NCBI GenBank assembly: GCA_004764695.1
Contig: SMSO01000034.1
Coordinates: 1,257,501-1,321,500, forward strand
DNA: 64,000 bases
Reading direction: 5' to 3'
Source of the DNA: Schizochytrium sp. TIO01
Lineage: Eukaryota > Sar > Bigyra > Thraustochytrida > Thraustochytriidae
The notes under the pieces are model-generated. The model did not search any database. It saw nothing but the letters and a program-made list of their open reading frames with translations, and was not told the origin of the DNA. Each line of letters begins with the position of its first letter. Positions within the stretch are counted from its first letter, which is position 1. Made by a program: the position numbers and the translations under genes. Positions 31,658 through 43,212 of this stretch are shown here, piece after piece.

Positions 31658-32270
31658 GTGACTTGATATCCAACTCGCTGTACCATCGTTGACTCCGCAG
31701 TCCACTGACTTCCCGTCCAATCAGACAATCGAATCTTCAAAGCTGATAACGCCACTGCAGAACTCCAACTCGGAGGGCTTCAACCCAAAGAACCTCAATT
31801 CCAAGACCTTAGACTTGATTGAGTCTTCTTGATTCTAATCCCTCTCTCGTGTAGACCAAACAGGGGAAACCAGAAGAAAAGACAGCGATAGCGCACCCCT
31901 TAGGACACCCCCCTACGTATCTACCACCTACACCTATTGTATTCTGTAAACGGATACCTACTAGTAGTACCTGCTTACTCTAAAGACCGTCGCAGAGAGG
32001 AAAGAAAGTGAACTCTTTTCTTTCTTACTTCTTTTTCTTTCCTCTACTTTTCCCGAAATCTATTGTTGGCTAATGCTAAGACTACTTTCAAATAGCTAAT
32101 AACTAGCTAGCTCTGGTTTACACATTTTAGTTTTGATTTGTTAACTGATTCACTTATTTATTGAAAGAATCAAAACCCGAGTGATTCGAATCGCATCAAA
32201 CTAATTGGCATAATAGGGCTATAGGTACAATGGTGAAAGCAATCAATCAATCAGTCTCGATCGAATTCAA

Positions 32271-32330
32271 TCACATTCAATCACATTCAATCATATTCAA
32301 TCACATTCAATCACATTCAATCACATTCAA
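32271..32330 (+). repeat. TCACATTCAA 10-bp tandem repeat
   Basis: Six head-to-tail copies of a 10-bp unit; the third carries C to T. A degenerate copy (TCGAATTCAA) precedes it and TCAA units follow. The period is close to one DNA turn. Confidence 0.9.
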
Positions 32331-32364
32331 TCAATCAATCAATTTCAGAAAACACTCACTCACT

Positions 32365-32476
32365 CTCTTTCTCTTTCTCTTTCTCTTTCTCTTTCTCTTT
32401 CTCTTTCTCTTTCTCTTTCTCTTTCTCTTTCTCTTTCTCTTTCTCTTTCTCTTTCTCTTTCTCTTTCTCTTTCTCT
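32365..32476 (+). repeat. (CTCTTT)n hexanucleotide repeat
   Basis: About 18.7 perfect copies, all pyrimidine on the plus strand, followed by degenerate CTCTGTCT units. Confidence 0.95.
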
Positions 32477-32752
32477 GTCTGTCTCTCTCACACAAATACT
32501 CTTCAATATCCAATCGCAAATCTTCAACCAGAATCAACCAATGTGCCGAGAAACTCTGCCCATTCACCTGCGCTGCGGCCGCACGCACGCGTAGGCTAGC
32601 GGCCTCGCAGAAGGCAGCACCAGCAGGAGCAGGAGCAGGAGCATGAGCAGGCCCGAGGGAGCGGGAGGCCGCGCGATTGGCTTCCGGGGCCTGCGCGCGG
32701 CTCCTTCTTCCGAGGGCAGCGTGTGCGTCCGAAGAGGTGCTTCCTGCACATA

Positions 32753-32884
32753 CTATATATATATACATACATACATTCATTCATTTATTCATTCATTCAT
32801 TCATTCATTTATTCATTCATTCATTTATTCATTCATTCATTCATTCATTCATTCATTCATTCATTCATTCATTCATTCATTCAT
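32753..32884 (+). repeat. TA/ATAC leading into (ATTC)n repeat
   Basis: A short TA run and CATA units lead into about 110 bp of ATTC units with a few ATTT variants, ending beside another TA-rich run near 32896-32906. Confidence 0.95.
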
Positions 32885-33130
32885 ACGTATGTACAGTATA
32901 TATATACAAACATACATTATTGAAGAGCAGAGAGAAAGAAAGAACCCCTGTTCCAAGAAGAAAGAAAGAACGGGAGAACAGCTCGACCAAGACGAAACGA
33001 AACGAGACAAGAGCAAACAAACTAAACCAGGCCAAAGCCGAGCGGGCAAACCAGGGCAAACGCGGGAGGAGGGGGCTCGGCCGGAGCTCCCAGGCAGCTC
33101 GCCCAGCTCAGAAGCAGGGCGCTGTCCCGG

Positions 33131-33174
33131 CTGCCTGGCTGCCTGGCTGCCTGGCTGGCTGCCTGGAGATGTGA
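33131..33174 (+). repeat. CTGCCTGG tandem repeat
   Basis: Several 8-bp CTGCCTGG units with one CTGG expansion, in a GC-rich patch. Confidence 0.85.
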
Positions 33175-33242
33175 GAGGCCCGCGCAGCCCGGAGGAACAG
33201 AACAGCGGGAATGGAACGCGATGGAACGGCACGTGTTTCCGG

Positions 33243-33293
33243 GTATATATATATATATATATATATAGATATATATATATAGAGAGAGAGAGT
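33243..33293 (+). repeat. (TA)n then (GA)n dinucleotide repeat
   Basis: About 36 bp of TA, broken once by GA, passing directly into a short GA run. Confidence 0.95.
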
Positions 33294-33640
33294 GAGAGAA
33301 CGAAGACGGGGATAAGTGGGACCACAATTAGAGCTATGGGTGATAGGTGGACCGCAGTAAAAAGAAAGATGAGCGAAGCGATGGAGCAGAACTCGAGAAG
33401 GAGAAGAAGAAGAACTCGAAGAACTTGGACCTCGGGCCCATCAAGAGCGAGCTGGAGCGGCGCTGCCCGGACAGCCCAGCCCAGCCCAGCACAGGCAAGG
33501 CAAGGCCACGGACGGCCGGCCGCTCTGCGTTCCTGCAGAACCAGCGGCAGCCCAGGACGTTCCGCTGGCTGCGGAGACCGAGGGGCATTCAGTCAGTCAA
33601 CGAGATCTCCGATTGTTTCAATCTTCTTATAGGCGCCTAT

Positions 33641-33670
33641 GTTCTGTTCTGTTCTGTTCTGTTCTGTTCT
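33641..33670 (+). repeat. (GTTCT)6 repeat
   Basis: Six perfect pentamers, with GTTCC-type variants just downstream (33685-33700). Confidence 0.95.
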
Positions 33671-36600
33671 ATTTTCATTCTATCGTTCCGTTCCGTTCGA
33701 GAGCTTTGGCCGCGATCTCAAATGGAGAAGGGATTAGAGTTCTTTCTCTCTTGCTTGAGACTTGAAGATCTTGGCGTGAGGCGCCTGCAAGCTTGGGCAT
33801 TCCAGCTCAGCGCAGACGCTGAAGCTGCGGTCGGGGCGGTCCAGGGTGTAAGCTAGAAGCTTGAAGCTTGGGGGCGGCAGGTCCTCACGCGGGAGAATTG
33901 AAAGTCTGTTTGTTGCCACGAGAACAACGTTGTTTTAGTTGGGGCGATTGGGTAAATTATTTTTTTAAAGTGCATTCAATTTTATCTCCATTATTTAGTT
34001 ACTGAATTTAAATTTAGATTTAAATTTAAAAATAAAATTTTAAATAAAACTCGAAAGGTTTAACCTCTTTTTCTTTTTTTCTTTTTTTTAAAATGAGCAT
34101 GGACACTGGCAATTACTGTTATTATTACTACTATGACCATAATTTTGGGGATCTCTCTTTTATTAAAAAATAAAATTATATATATACATATATTATCAAA
34201 CAGAAAAAATAAGGAAAAGTGGTCTTCAAAAAATAGACAGTTCTGAACTCTAAAGAGATCGCAAAAGAAGGAGAAACAAGTTTGAATCCTCTAATTCAAA
34301 TAATTCAAACAGTTCTAACAATCGAAACAGTTCAAACAATTCAAATTCAAATTCAAATCCGACTTCGATACAGAATTCAATCGCGGTAGAACTTCGCGAA
34401 GTGAAGGCGGTCGCCACGCCGGTCGTGGAGAGCGCAGAGCCCGCGCGCAGCAGAGGGCTGAGCGCTCAGCTTGGTCGGGAAGCGGTTGGAGACGGGTGCC
34501 CAGCTGCGTAAATGCGATGTGCCAGTTCCTCGGGGCGCTTCCATGAGCAGTTGAGGGTATGTATGTATCAAAGAGCCTCCAAACCGGTCTGTGGAGGGCC
34601 TCGCTCGACGGCCACCCGGAAGGAGGTGGTGCGCCTTGAAGACTCCATCGCACAGCCTACGAGGCGGCGCCGAGACTAGCTCGCTGCACTCGAGTTCGAC
34701 GCGGATCTCGAGCTCGAAGTGTCTGCTTGAAAAGAGGCATGAAGGAATTCCAATCGTTCCTGAGAATACACTTGAATTCGTCAAGTTCGTGGGGAAAGAT
34801 TCGAATTACGCACGACATGAACGCCAGCGGGCTCGAGAGCCTGAGTTCGGAGGGAACTGCGCGGACGTGCAATGGCGCTAGTCACCATCATCCTCGTCTC
34901 ATCTGGTTGAGCGCCCTGCCTAGGGCAACTAGCTCTGCGGGCATTTGGTTGCTACGCTCTTTCAGGCAGGGAGAGAGCACGCGTTAGATCTCTTTAGCTA
35001 GCTAGAGGTTTCAAGTTATTTCTGTGACTTGAAAAAATGGATGGGCATTTTGAGGTGAGTCCTGGGATATCCTTTGTTCTTCAGAAACAGAATGCGCGAA
35101 GAACCTCGCAAGGCCGGCTGGCCCCGCTGCAGGCTGCGAGGCTTCCTGGCGCTGCTGCGGCGTGCATGGTGGTTGGCTTCTTGTGGCTAAACACCAGTAT
35201 TATTCGAGGCAAATGGAATGATCTCCTTGAGCGTAAAGCGCAAGGGCAACCCGTGCTGCTCCCCCAAGGCTCCTAACCTCAAGTCCCTCATCTTTCATGA
35301 TGGAGTTCCTTCTCTCTCCCTTCTCCCTCAACGGTGCTCCGCACGATGTACTGCTTGCTGCCTGTCACCAGCGAAACCATGCGGCAGGTCTTCTTCGCAG
35401 CCCCGGGCCCATGAACCCACGAATCGATCCTTGGCTTGAGCTCTCTATTCTCACGACTGAAAGCGAGGGCGGCGCTGTCACTCTGTCCCAGCCCCTCTAC
35501 TACGAGCCGGCCAGGGCTCTTCGCAACTAATTTACATGCTCACTGCGTTACCATAGTACATAAAAATGGTGCGGCAGCGGTGCCACTTGTATTGGTCCCT
35601 TCGTGAACCGAGGCAACCGAGGTAACCGCGGCAAGCTCCTGAGCAGCCGTTGCCTGAGCAACGTCAGGACGGCTTTGTCATTGCAAAAGAGCGAGGATCG
35701 CCACCGTCCCAACTACTGCTACGACTGATGGAACTTTGGGTAGGTACCGTTCTTTCGTTTCAAAAACATTTGCCTTCTCTTTTCTTACGTGAAAAGAAAG
35801 AAAAAAGAAAAAAGAAGAAACAAATAAAAACTTGGAATTTTTTCATTGTTTTTTTTTTTTTAAATGAAGAAGAACACTACCTGCCAGTGGCCTCGTCTCT
35901 TGACCTGATACTCGAATCACAAGCCTGGGCGCAAAGGAGCACGAATCAAGGAGAAGGCTCATGAGTCAATCTGCCACCCACCGTACCTGAACGATGCGTT
36001 CGGAATTTATACTATTTGTTTCGGAATTTATAACAACACGAGTCCGTAATCTCTTTCTAGCAAGCGGCCTTGAGGCAACCAACACCGCTGAGTCATTCCA
36101 GGTGGAGTGGGAAATTGAGGGGACTTCGTTTTCTGTGGTTTGCCGATTTCTTAATCTCGACCAAGCACGCTAGACATACTAGAGACTAGTAGTGATATGT
36201 TGACGCAGCACTTCACCTCTGAATAATGTTGGCCTGAAACTGAAGGCAAGGTTTCAATTATCCACCCCAAATCGTCATTTAAAGCTGTTGTGTGCCTTGC
36301 AGCAGGTGTATAGTACTTTCTCATATTCTGCTTCTGTTGGAAGATCATTTCTCGGTTCTCTGTTCATGAAACCTGATATAGATAGAGATCTCCTGAGGGG
36401 ACGTCGTTTCATCCAATGATAATAAGAGGAGACTCAGGTCTTAAAAGCTTGAGCAAACAAAGTGAAACCAGACATTTAGTTTTCCATTATAAAGCTTACA
36501 CCTCTGTAGTGCTGACTGAGTTGTACCACCATAACTCAAGGGACGCAGTCAGCTAATGGAGAGTGTGTTATGGGTGAATGAATAGTGCTTCAGAAGTCCA

Positions 36601-37233
36601 GCCCAGTAAGATAGTATCGATGAAGCTATAAATTGCTACCATTTGAGCATGGAAAGTCCCCACCTTTCTAGCTAGTACAATTGTTCATGTGGAGTGCTCT
36701 GCCCGTTGAGGCCTCCCTCTACTATTAACTTCTGTTTTTCCGGGGCGAAGGGAGATCAAAGGTTACTTTGCTTACCACACCACTTCAGGCTCGCCACATT
36801 TTGTGGTCTCGCACAATCACCATTGGAATAAGATAAAATAAAATTGCGATTGTCTGTCTAGTATCGAGTAGTTCAATTGATCATTCTTCCTACGTGTGTC
36901 AACTTGCCTAACCTCAACCTTGTTGGTACCTAGCTAGCAACCAACATCAAATTAGAATGGAATGGGGGCCTTCTATCCTTTCATATAGCTAGACCCAGTA
37001 TCGTAGCCGCCAACTAAAGAGCCTCTAAGGAACTTAGTGGCCTAAAATGCAACTAGGTACCTCCTACCTACTATACTCCAATACAGGCCAAGGCAGGGAG
37101 ACAGGTACAAAAGGACCCCAGAGTGACTGGTGCCCACAAGAAATAAGCAAGATTTGAAAGAAATTGGCAGGCAAGCGAAAGGAGCGCGAGCGATGCTAAA
37201 CAGCGTGAGGAATATCAAGTATGTTGTTAGAGT

Positions 37234-37644
37234 TTACGCGGACTGCTTGAGCTCCTTGAACTTCTTCTTGATAGCCTTGTTCTTGGCCTTCTTTGCAAGC
37301 ATGACCTTGAAGCGGTCGAAGTCGTTCATTTCCCTCCTCTTGCGGCGAGACTCGAGCTTCTTGGCGAGCGCAGACTCGTTCCACTTAGACTCGAACTCGG
37401 CGGCATCAAGAGCCTTAATGAGGGTCTTCTGGCGGGCCTGAACACCGAGGTCAATCTTGATGTCGGTGAGGGTGATGCGCTTGAGGTTAATAACCTGACG
37501 CTTCACGCCAGTGCGAGCCTCAGGGCCATCGACGAGGACGCGGTTCTGGTCCACGACGTTGACGATGGTGCAGAGCTTGTTGGCGAGGGGGCCGTAGTTG
37601 ATAAGGCACACACGGCCAACCTCAACGAACTTGGTGAACACCAT
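37234..37644 (-). CDS. RPL14: 60S ribosomal protein eL14
   Basis: eL14 is a structural protein of the large cytosolic ribosomal subunit. ATG at 37644 gives 136 residues, close to the fungal length (138) and lacking the long Ala/Lys tail of mammals. The opening FVEVGRVCLINYGPLANKL and VDQNRVLVDGP are diagnostic of the SH3-like RNA-binding domain. A basic helical C-terminus follows (ESRRKRREMNDFDRFKVMLAKKAKNKAIKKKFKEL in pattern). The open frame upstream of the ATG crosses a good acceptor (TTTGTCTACTACAG, ending 37668), so an intron in the 5' untranslated region is likely, as is common in ribosomal protein genes. Codon use is strongly biased to C/G-ending codons, as expected for high expression. 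The gene stands alone, with gene-free DNA on both sides. Confidence 0.96.
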   Translation of the reverse strand: MVFTKFVEVGRVCLINYGPLANKLCTIVNVVDQNRVLVDGPEARTGVKRQVINLKRITLTDIKIDLGVQARQKTLIKALDAAEFESKWNESALAKKLESRRKRREMNDFDRFKVMLAKKAKNKAIKKKFKELKQSA

Positions 37645-40101
37645 TGTGCCGGTGAAGGGTTTGCAAACTGTAGTAGACAAAGTACACCATTGAGTCATTT
37701 CATGACCACGTTAGTCTTTCCTTGCTCCTTAATAATATCACCTCCATTGATCATTCCTCTTCGTAAATATTTCTCTGAGCAGTCGCAGCTAGCTCTGCAC
37801 AGAAGTTGCCACAGTATCGATGAACCCCATGTGACTTCCGTGTGATCTTAAGAGCGCTGAAGGCCAACAACCTTCACCATCTAGTCAAATAAGCTGTCTA
37901 TAGGGCTCTGACTTGTGGCAAGCCCTGCCCTGAGCACGATACCAGACGGCGTGGAGCCTCTTCAATATCCTCCGCTGCTCATAAACAGTCTCATCAACAC
38001 GCCGCATCCTCAAAAAGGCAAAGCATGCCGTGTGCTGCCCTGTGACTGGTTGGTGGCACCTGGCCATGGCCACTCCATGACCGCTCCATGACCCGCATGA
38101 GCAGTTGGAGAGTCCACCGCTGCCTCCCAGAAAGAAGATGAAGTCCCCACCACGCCCGGCTACCAACCTCGAGGCCTTCCTTGGGCCGTGGCGCCCATCG
38201 CAAACCTACCTCACGCTGTCTGCACTCCGCTACGTTCTGCTCTGTCGCCGCCAGAAAGCCTCCCTCTTGTTTCTTCTCTTTGACTCCCTGCTTTCTATGG
38301 CTGCTAGCTATAACCTACTTCTAGCCTTCTATAACTCACTTGTCTTCACGCGCCTCTTCGCAATACTCTACTGCTGACGCCTTTTCTCTACTGTATACCC
38401 ACTATAGCGCACTTCCCGGCCTCACACAGGCCAGCCTCTCCACCGCCCGCTCGCATACCCTAACCCTGCCGCGGAGGTCCGGGACTAGTTTCGGAATTCC
38501 GGGATAGTGCAATCGGCGATGTCGCCGGAATTCCGGGAGAGGGTTAAATGGGTTGTGCAACGATAGGCGACTGGGAAAACTTGTAGCACTACGTAGGCGG
38601 CTGTTAGGTATTACACTACCACTATTGCCGTGAGCGAAATATGTGTTGATATTATGGTAGTTGGTAATAGAAGGTGGCTTTGACTTGCAAAAGGATTTAT
38701 AGTTAGTTACCACTGAGGTTTGTGAGAGTGTTTGGTGTTTAGAAACCTCATTTTAACGACTAGCTAGCTACAACTGTTCTTCAGGTACCTACAATTACAC
38801 GTCAAAGCATATCAAGGGATGAACACTCGAGCGTATTAGTAGGTACCTAGTAAAGCCCTCCATGATTTCAAGATGATGCGTAATTCTAATACAAACAAGA
38901 TTTCGGGGCGACAAGATATTTATTGCATGGAAAGAAATTCTATACCAATCGATAGGGAAGCAGAGATCACAAGAGATATAAGGAGAGAGAGAGATACATT
39001 AACATCAAAAGTAAAACGCAGTCTGATTATGATTACTTTCGCTTTCACGCCAATCTATCGAGATTTAGTCTAGTTGCATCTAATTTGGTAGCAGATGATA
39101 GTATATGGAAGTCATATTTCTAAATTGATCCTTGAACTCTTCCTGAGAGGGAGTAGCTCTATGTGCTCCACGGTTATCGTTTCATGCCTGTACGTTCAAA
39201 ATACTGGACATCGACTTTTTTTCTTTTTGAAAGAGAGGAAGACCATATGCCCAAGGTAATTAGAAATAGTATCATTTCTTGTCGGCAATTTGTAATCCTT
39301 TTATGTGGATTTATCTTCTTTTATCGTGGATGCAATGTAAAATTTGCTCAGGAAACGACGGATTATTGTTGTCTTGTTGTCGACAAATATTTGGTTTGTG
39401 CAACCAATTTTATCTCGTGTGGAAAACCAGATTTTGCTACCTGCAAATTTCAAACAAAGAGGATAATCTCAAACATAGGTTTGCCGTAATATGCGTGCCA
39501 CAGCAAGTGGAGTGGTTAAATCTATTGTACTCAGCTTCGTACTTGTCGTTATTGCTCATCAAAGTGTACGTAAGTCAATGCGTCTATTTCAGAAGCCCCA
39601 GTAGCTGGGTCAGAGAAGCTGTTTAAACAGCTACCTACACCGATATTTCAAATAAAGCGTAAAGATTTAATGTAGACATTGTGTTGTTCGTGTTGAAGAC
39701 GAGGTGTTTTCTCTCATAAATATTCTTAAAGATGCAATTCAATCCTCGAAGAGATCGTTGCTCAACTGACAACTAGACAAGTGGTCTTTCTGAACTGATG
39801 AGTTTCAGAACGCACATGTAAACGTTGACAGCTTTTCAGTCTATTTCATTGTAAGTTGTATCTCATATTACATCATAGTTTATGGTGACTTCCAAGTCTA
39901 CTTAAAATTTGAAAAGCAACTATTGTGTTGAGTAGGCCTGGCAGGAGTGTCGTCTATCTACACACGCTGTTGGAGATATGAAAAAGCAATTGACTGCGTG
40001 TGGGCTAGCAAAACAAAAGAATCAGATTTTCTCTATACGTATATTTCTCACCTTTCAAATTATCTGAAATTTGGAGGGGTGAAAAGGTGTTGAGCAAGGC
40101 G
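37645..40101. other. Intergenic region, no gene seen
   Basis: About 2.5 kb. The eL14 5' untranslated exon and promoter should be within the first few hundred bases. Near 38488-38545 are two copies of CGGAATTCCGGGA flanked by an inverted CCCT/AGGG pair. Two AGGTACCT palindromes lie at 38783 and 38841. The 38870-39660 part is AT-rich; its ORFs do not look protein-like. Confidence 0.4.
38492..38539. repeat. Repeated CGGAATTCCGGGA element
   Basis: Two identical 13-bp copies about 35 bp apart, each with an internal palindrome (CGGAATTCCG). The unit is flanked by TAACCCT on the left and AGGGTTA on the right. The function is unknown. Confidence 0.6.
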
Positions 40102-42006
40102 CTAATGTAGCTCAGAACTAATTTCGTCGTACAAAGGTTCGGTGGAGGAGCTTCCAATATTTACATTGGAGTTTTCACCATTTTCATAATACTCTACTCC
40201 AAGTAATCCATCGGATGTCCAGTCAATATTCAGTTTGCTGCCCACATCAGCTACGCAGTAAAAATCTGTATTAAGGCTCCCATCTGCAAACGTGTACAGC
40301 CATTCCCACACACAGCCTTGTGTGTTCGTGCAAGAAGCTTGACTAGTTTTGCTGATGCACTTTGAACCCTTTGTAATTAACTTTCTATACTCTGTATGCC
40401 GCGTTTCATTTGTGCGAACCGTATATGCTACGCCCCAAACATTGGTAGAACCTCGCTGTAAGGTAGTGCACGGTTTGTATCGTGCCTTGTTTTTGTTTCC
40501 ATCACAAATTGTCATAACGCTAATTGCTCGACCAGAGCGGGTTTCATCATACGTAGAATTCAATAGAGGTGTCAGAGATCTTCCATCTAAGTCGAGAGAA
40601 TCTAGCGACAAGCTAGCAAAATCTGCGATCGTAGGAAAAATATCTACAAGTTCAACCACCTGAGATCTTTGACTACCTGGAATGTAATTAGCATACCGGT
40701 TCTTTGGCGGTTTTACCAGTAAGGGTACGTGAAGACTAGCATCCTCCAAAGTCCACTTTCCAAAATGGTCAAAGTCATCAGATAAATGCAGGCCATGGTC
40801 AGACGCGAGGATAATTGCCGTGTCCTCAAACTGATTTGTGTCATGCAGTGTATCCAGAAGCTGCCCCACCATGTGGTCAGCATAGTGCACAGCTGAGAGA
40901 TAACTGTTAATCGCGGTTCGAGTAATTCGTGCTGATTTCATTGCTGTGTCTGACCATGTTGTTTTTGCAATCGGGGGCACCTTTTTCTTTAGAATACGGT
41001 TCCAGTCATACGAAATGTTTTCTTCTACGATCCATTCAGGCACACGGTAGTCTGAATGCGGACGAATAAATCCAACTGACATGAACCAAGGCTGAGTCTC
41101 ATTCTGCCACGCGTGAATCCAATCCTGAGCTACACCCAATGTCAAATAATCACGGCAGGCATCAGAACTATATGTTGATTGCTCAATGCAAGTGCACATT
41201 TGAAATCTAGACTTGCATACATTGAATGGCCACCCGACGTTTAAGTCAGGATTCGCAGTTATATCTGTCTCATTGAACCACTCACTTGGATAAAAACTAG
41301 CTTTAGTGTGAAACACTTTGCCGGCAATTGCTGTTCGATACCCTCGACTACGAAGATAAGGGTGAATAAAAGGTAACGTGCGGAAATCAGGGGAATGCAT
41401 GTCTGCAAATACTTCTCCGGACTTATGCGGATACCTTCCACCCAAAATTGAGGTTCGGCTTGGTCCGCACTGAGGATATTGAGAATATGCATTCGTGAAT
41501 TCGGTTGCGTTCGCACGAAAAGCATCCACGTTTGGGGTCAAACCATCAATCTTCACGTCTCGCCAGTCATCAACCATCACAAATAGTATGTTTGGGTTTT
41601 TAACACTTTTCTCAAGAGCTGAAAAGTTGCTACTCGGAGCAAATCTGGAATCTGCACTTGGTGACGAGGTTGGTGCTTGAGAAACTGATGTGCATGATTC
41701 TAATTCTTCATCCCAGGTACAGCTTGGCCAAAGCATGCATTTGTTTGAATCATTGCTTAAATCTGTGCAATTGGGGGCAGATTGCTCCATGCAATGCCGA
41801 GCACTTCCTTTGAATGGCCGCTCCCAATTACAAAGAGGCCTACGCTTGTTGCATGATCTTTTTCCGGAATAGTCACTACAATCTACAGGATCCGAACTAG
41901 AGGAACCAAGCGTGGTATCTACTCTGAAATAAAAGGTCAATATTACAAGTATCAATGCTACACTCTTATTTGTCGTCATTCTTCTGCGCACAGTATGCTT
42001 CGACAT
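40102..42006 (-). CDS. Secreted iduronate-2-sulfatase-like sulfatase
   Basis: Type I sulfatases hydrolyse sulfate esters using a formylglycine made from an active-site Cys. ATG at 42006 gives 634 residues. A signal peptide or anchor spans about 15-34. Residues 43-105 form a Cys-rich module (about ten Cys, patterns CNWE and CTWDE) that ordinary lysosomal sulfatases lack, joined by a PTSSPSADS linker. The catalytic domain begins at about 138: VMVDDWRD gives metal-binding Asp146-Asp147, C180-G-P-S-R is the formylglycine motif, K230 lies in IAGKVFH, and D403-H404 plus K417 lie in SDHGLHLSDDFDHFGKW. The sequence pattern matches iduronate-2-sulfatase most closely. Several N-glycosylation sites are visible. 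It is secreted or lysosomal; a natural substrate among the sulfated polysaccharides of a marine protist wall is inference. It is divergent from the SDR gene. No intron is needed. Confidence 0.88.
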   Translation of the reverse strand: MSKHTVRRRMTTNKSVALILVILTFYFRVDTTLGSSSSDPVDCSDYSGKRSCNKRRPLCNWERPFKGSARHCMEQSAPNCTDLSNDSNKCMLWPSCTWDEELESCTSVSQAPTSSPSADSRFAPSSNFSALEKSVKNPNILFVMVDDWRDVKIDGLTPNVDAFRANATEFTNAYSQYPQCGPSRTSILGGRYPHKSGEVFADMHSPDFRTLPFIHPYLRSRGYRTAIAGKVFHTKASFYPSEWFNETDITANPDLNVGWPFNVCKSRFQMCTCIEQSTYSSDACRDYLTLGVAQDWIHAWQNETQPWFMSVGFIRPHSDYRVPEWIVEENISYDWNRILKKKVPPIAKTTWSDTAMKSARITRTAINSYLSAVHYADHMVGQLLDTLHDTNQFEDTAIILASDHGLHLSDDFDHFGKWTLEDASLHVPLLVKPPKNRYANYIPGSQRSQVVELVDIFPTIADFASLSLDSLDLDGRSLTPLLNSTYDETRSGRAISVMTICDGNKNKARYKPCTTLQRGSTNVWGVAYTVRTNETRHTEYRKLITKGSKCISKTSQASCTNTQGCVWEWLYTFADGSLNTDFYCVADVGSKLNIDWTSDGLLGVEYYENGENSNVNIGSSSTEPLYDEISSELH

Positions 42007-43212
42007 CCTTATCTGAGGTTTACTAAGATTGTGTGAATTGTTTTTCTGTTTACGAACTTCGTTGCAACAACCCTGCAGACGCTAGCCACGTTTTGGTTTT
42101 GATTTAGTTGACAAAGTGTAGGGTAATCCAGGCAAGGAATCGATTCGTTGTAGTTATTCGTTTTTTTTTCTCTCGAAGAGAAGAATATATAAGGGGGGAC
42201 CATGGTAGTACAAATTTAACTGTCTAGCGAGTACCCCTGTCATTAAGAGAATAACTATTTTAGATGCCATTAAGAAGGGTAGACAAATCTGTACAATGAA
42301 GGTAGAAACAGACACTCACTCACATACTACCTACCTACCTAACTACTCCTAAGGTAACATACGAAAAATTATTATAACTAAGGTATCATGGCCATGTACT
42401 TTAGTGAATACTACAGCACTACAATAAACGTTATCTCTTGGAATTTGCCGATCAGAGTTTAGTGGTTTCATCCTTCATTCAACGTATTCTAGCAATACAA
42501 AAGAAAACCCATGCGATGCAAGCATGCTCTTGACCAGCCTACTAATATATGCTGAGTGCCAACTTGGTATTCTCAGCACTAGAGCATTACCAATTCAACA
42601 AGAGAATAGCATCTGCAGTGAGTATTGTCCTCCCCATTTCGAAATATTTCAGAGCGTCGAGGTCTAATCTGGAAAATAACATGTAAGCTAGAATTACCAA
42701 CTTGACTGATGTCTAGGTCGTATCTAGCATTAGGCCTAGCATGAAATCCATTGCGAGGAGTTTGCATTGATGAAGATGGAGCTCTTTTCGCTGTATGCTC
42801 ACGCACTACATATTCTTGGCCTCATTAGACTTTAAGGATATGCACTTGAAGATATCAAGTATTGAGTATTACTAAGCAATTGAAACGAAAGCTAATAATT
42901 TCATTATCGATACACACTCAGGCTGACCTAAAATTCTTTTAACACCCAAATTTTGTTTTAGACTTGTTTTATGACAATGATAATACTAAAATAAAATAAA
43001 ACAAAACATGAATGTAATTCCCACCGGCCCAATTTATACGATGGCTACTCTAAAGATACCGAGCACTTCGAATACAGCCTGCCTTGAAGATATTACAGAC
43101 TTTCAAAGTACCTCACTGGATACTTGAGGAGCTTTATGGGAGCGTGTATATTCACTAATTACAACAGGTTTTGTGCAGAAGGTTGGTACTCAAGTCTTCT
43201 ACAAAGTACGAA
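42007..43212. other. Divergent intergenic region
   Basis: About 1.2 kb between the sulfatase and SDR starts, AT-rich, with ACCTACCT words at 42327-42345. An acceptor-like CACTAATTACAACAG ending 43167 suggests a 5' intron of the SDR gene. No separate gene is seen. Confidence 0.4.

Larger units (their letters stand above)
30593..37233. other. Gene-free 6.6-kb block with microsatellite cluster
   Basis: I find no convincing protein gene here on either strand. Long ORFs at 31.3-33.6 kb are artefacts of tandem repeats (runs of KR, SFIH, LFLF). Repeats are listed separately. The rest includes a GC-rich patch at 32570-32720 and 33060-33560, an AT-rich stretch at 33950-34230, an ATTCAAA-rich stretch at about 34300-34365, and moderately GC-rich DNA at 34400-35530 with overlapping ORFs on both strands but no family resemblance. 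From 35800 to 37200 it is AT-rich and apparently empty. Confidence 0.55.

Noticed and set aside
31268-33632. Several long ORFs rich in KR, SFIH, LFLF and similar repeats
   Set aside because: They are direct translations of tandem microsatellites that lack stop codons; there is no non-repeat protein-like sequence around them.
34315-34881. Overlapping ORFs of 96-135 residues on both strands
   Set aside because: Frames open on both strands because of base composition; no motif, TM helix or splice signal supports either.
38105-38377. 90-residue plus-strand ORF with a hydrophobic C-terminal half
   Set aside because: No homology recognised, no context and repetitive CTATAACT-like words; it looks like chance.
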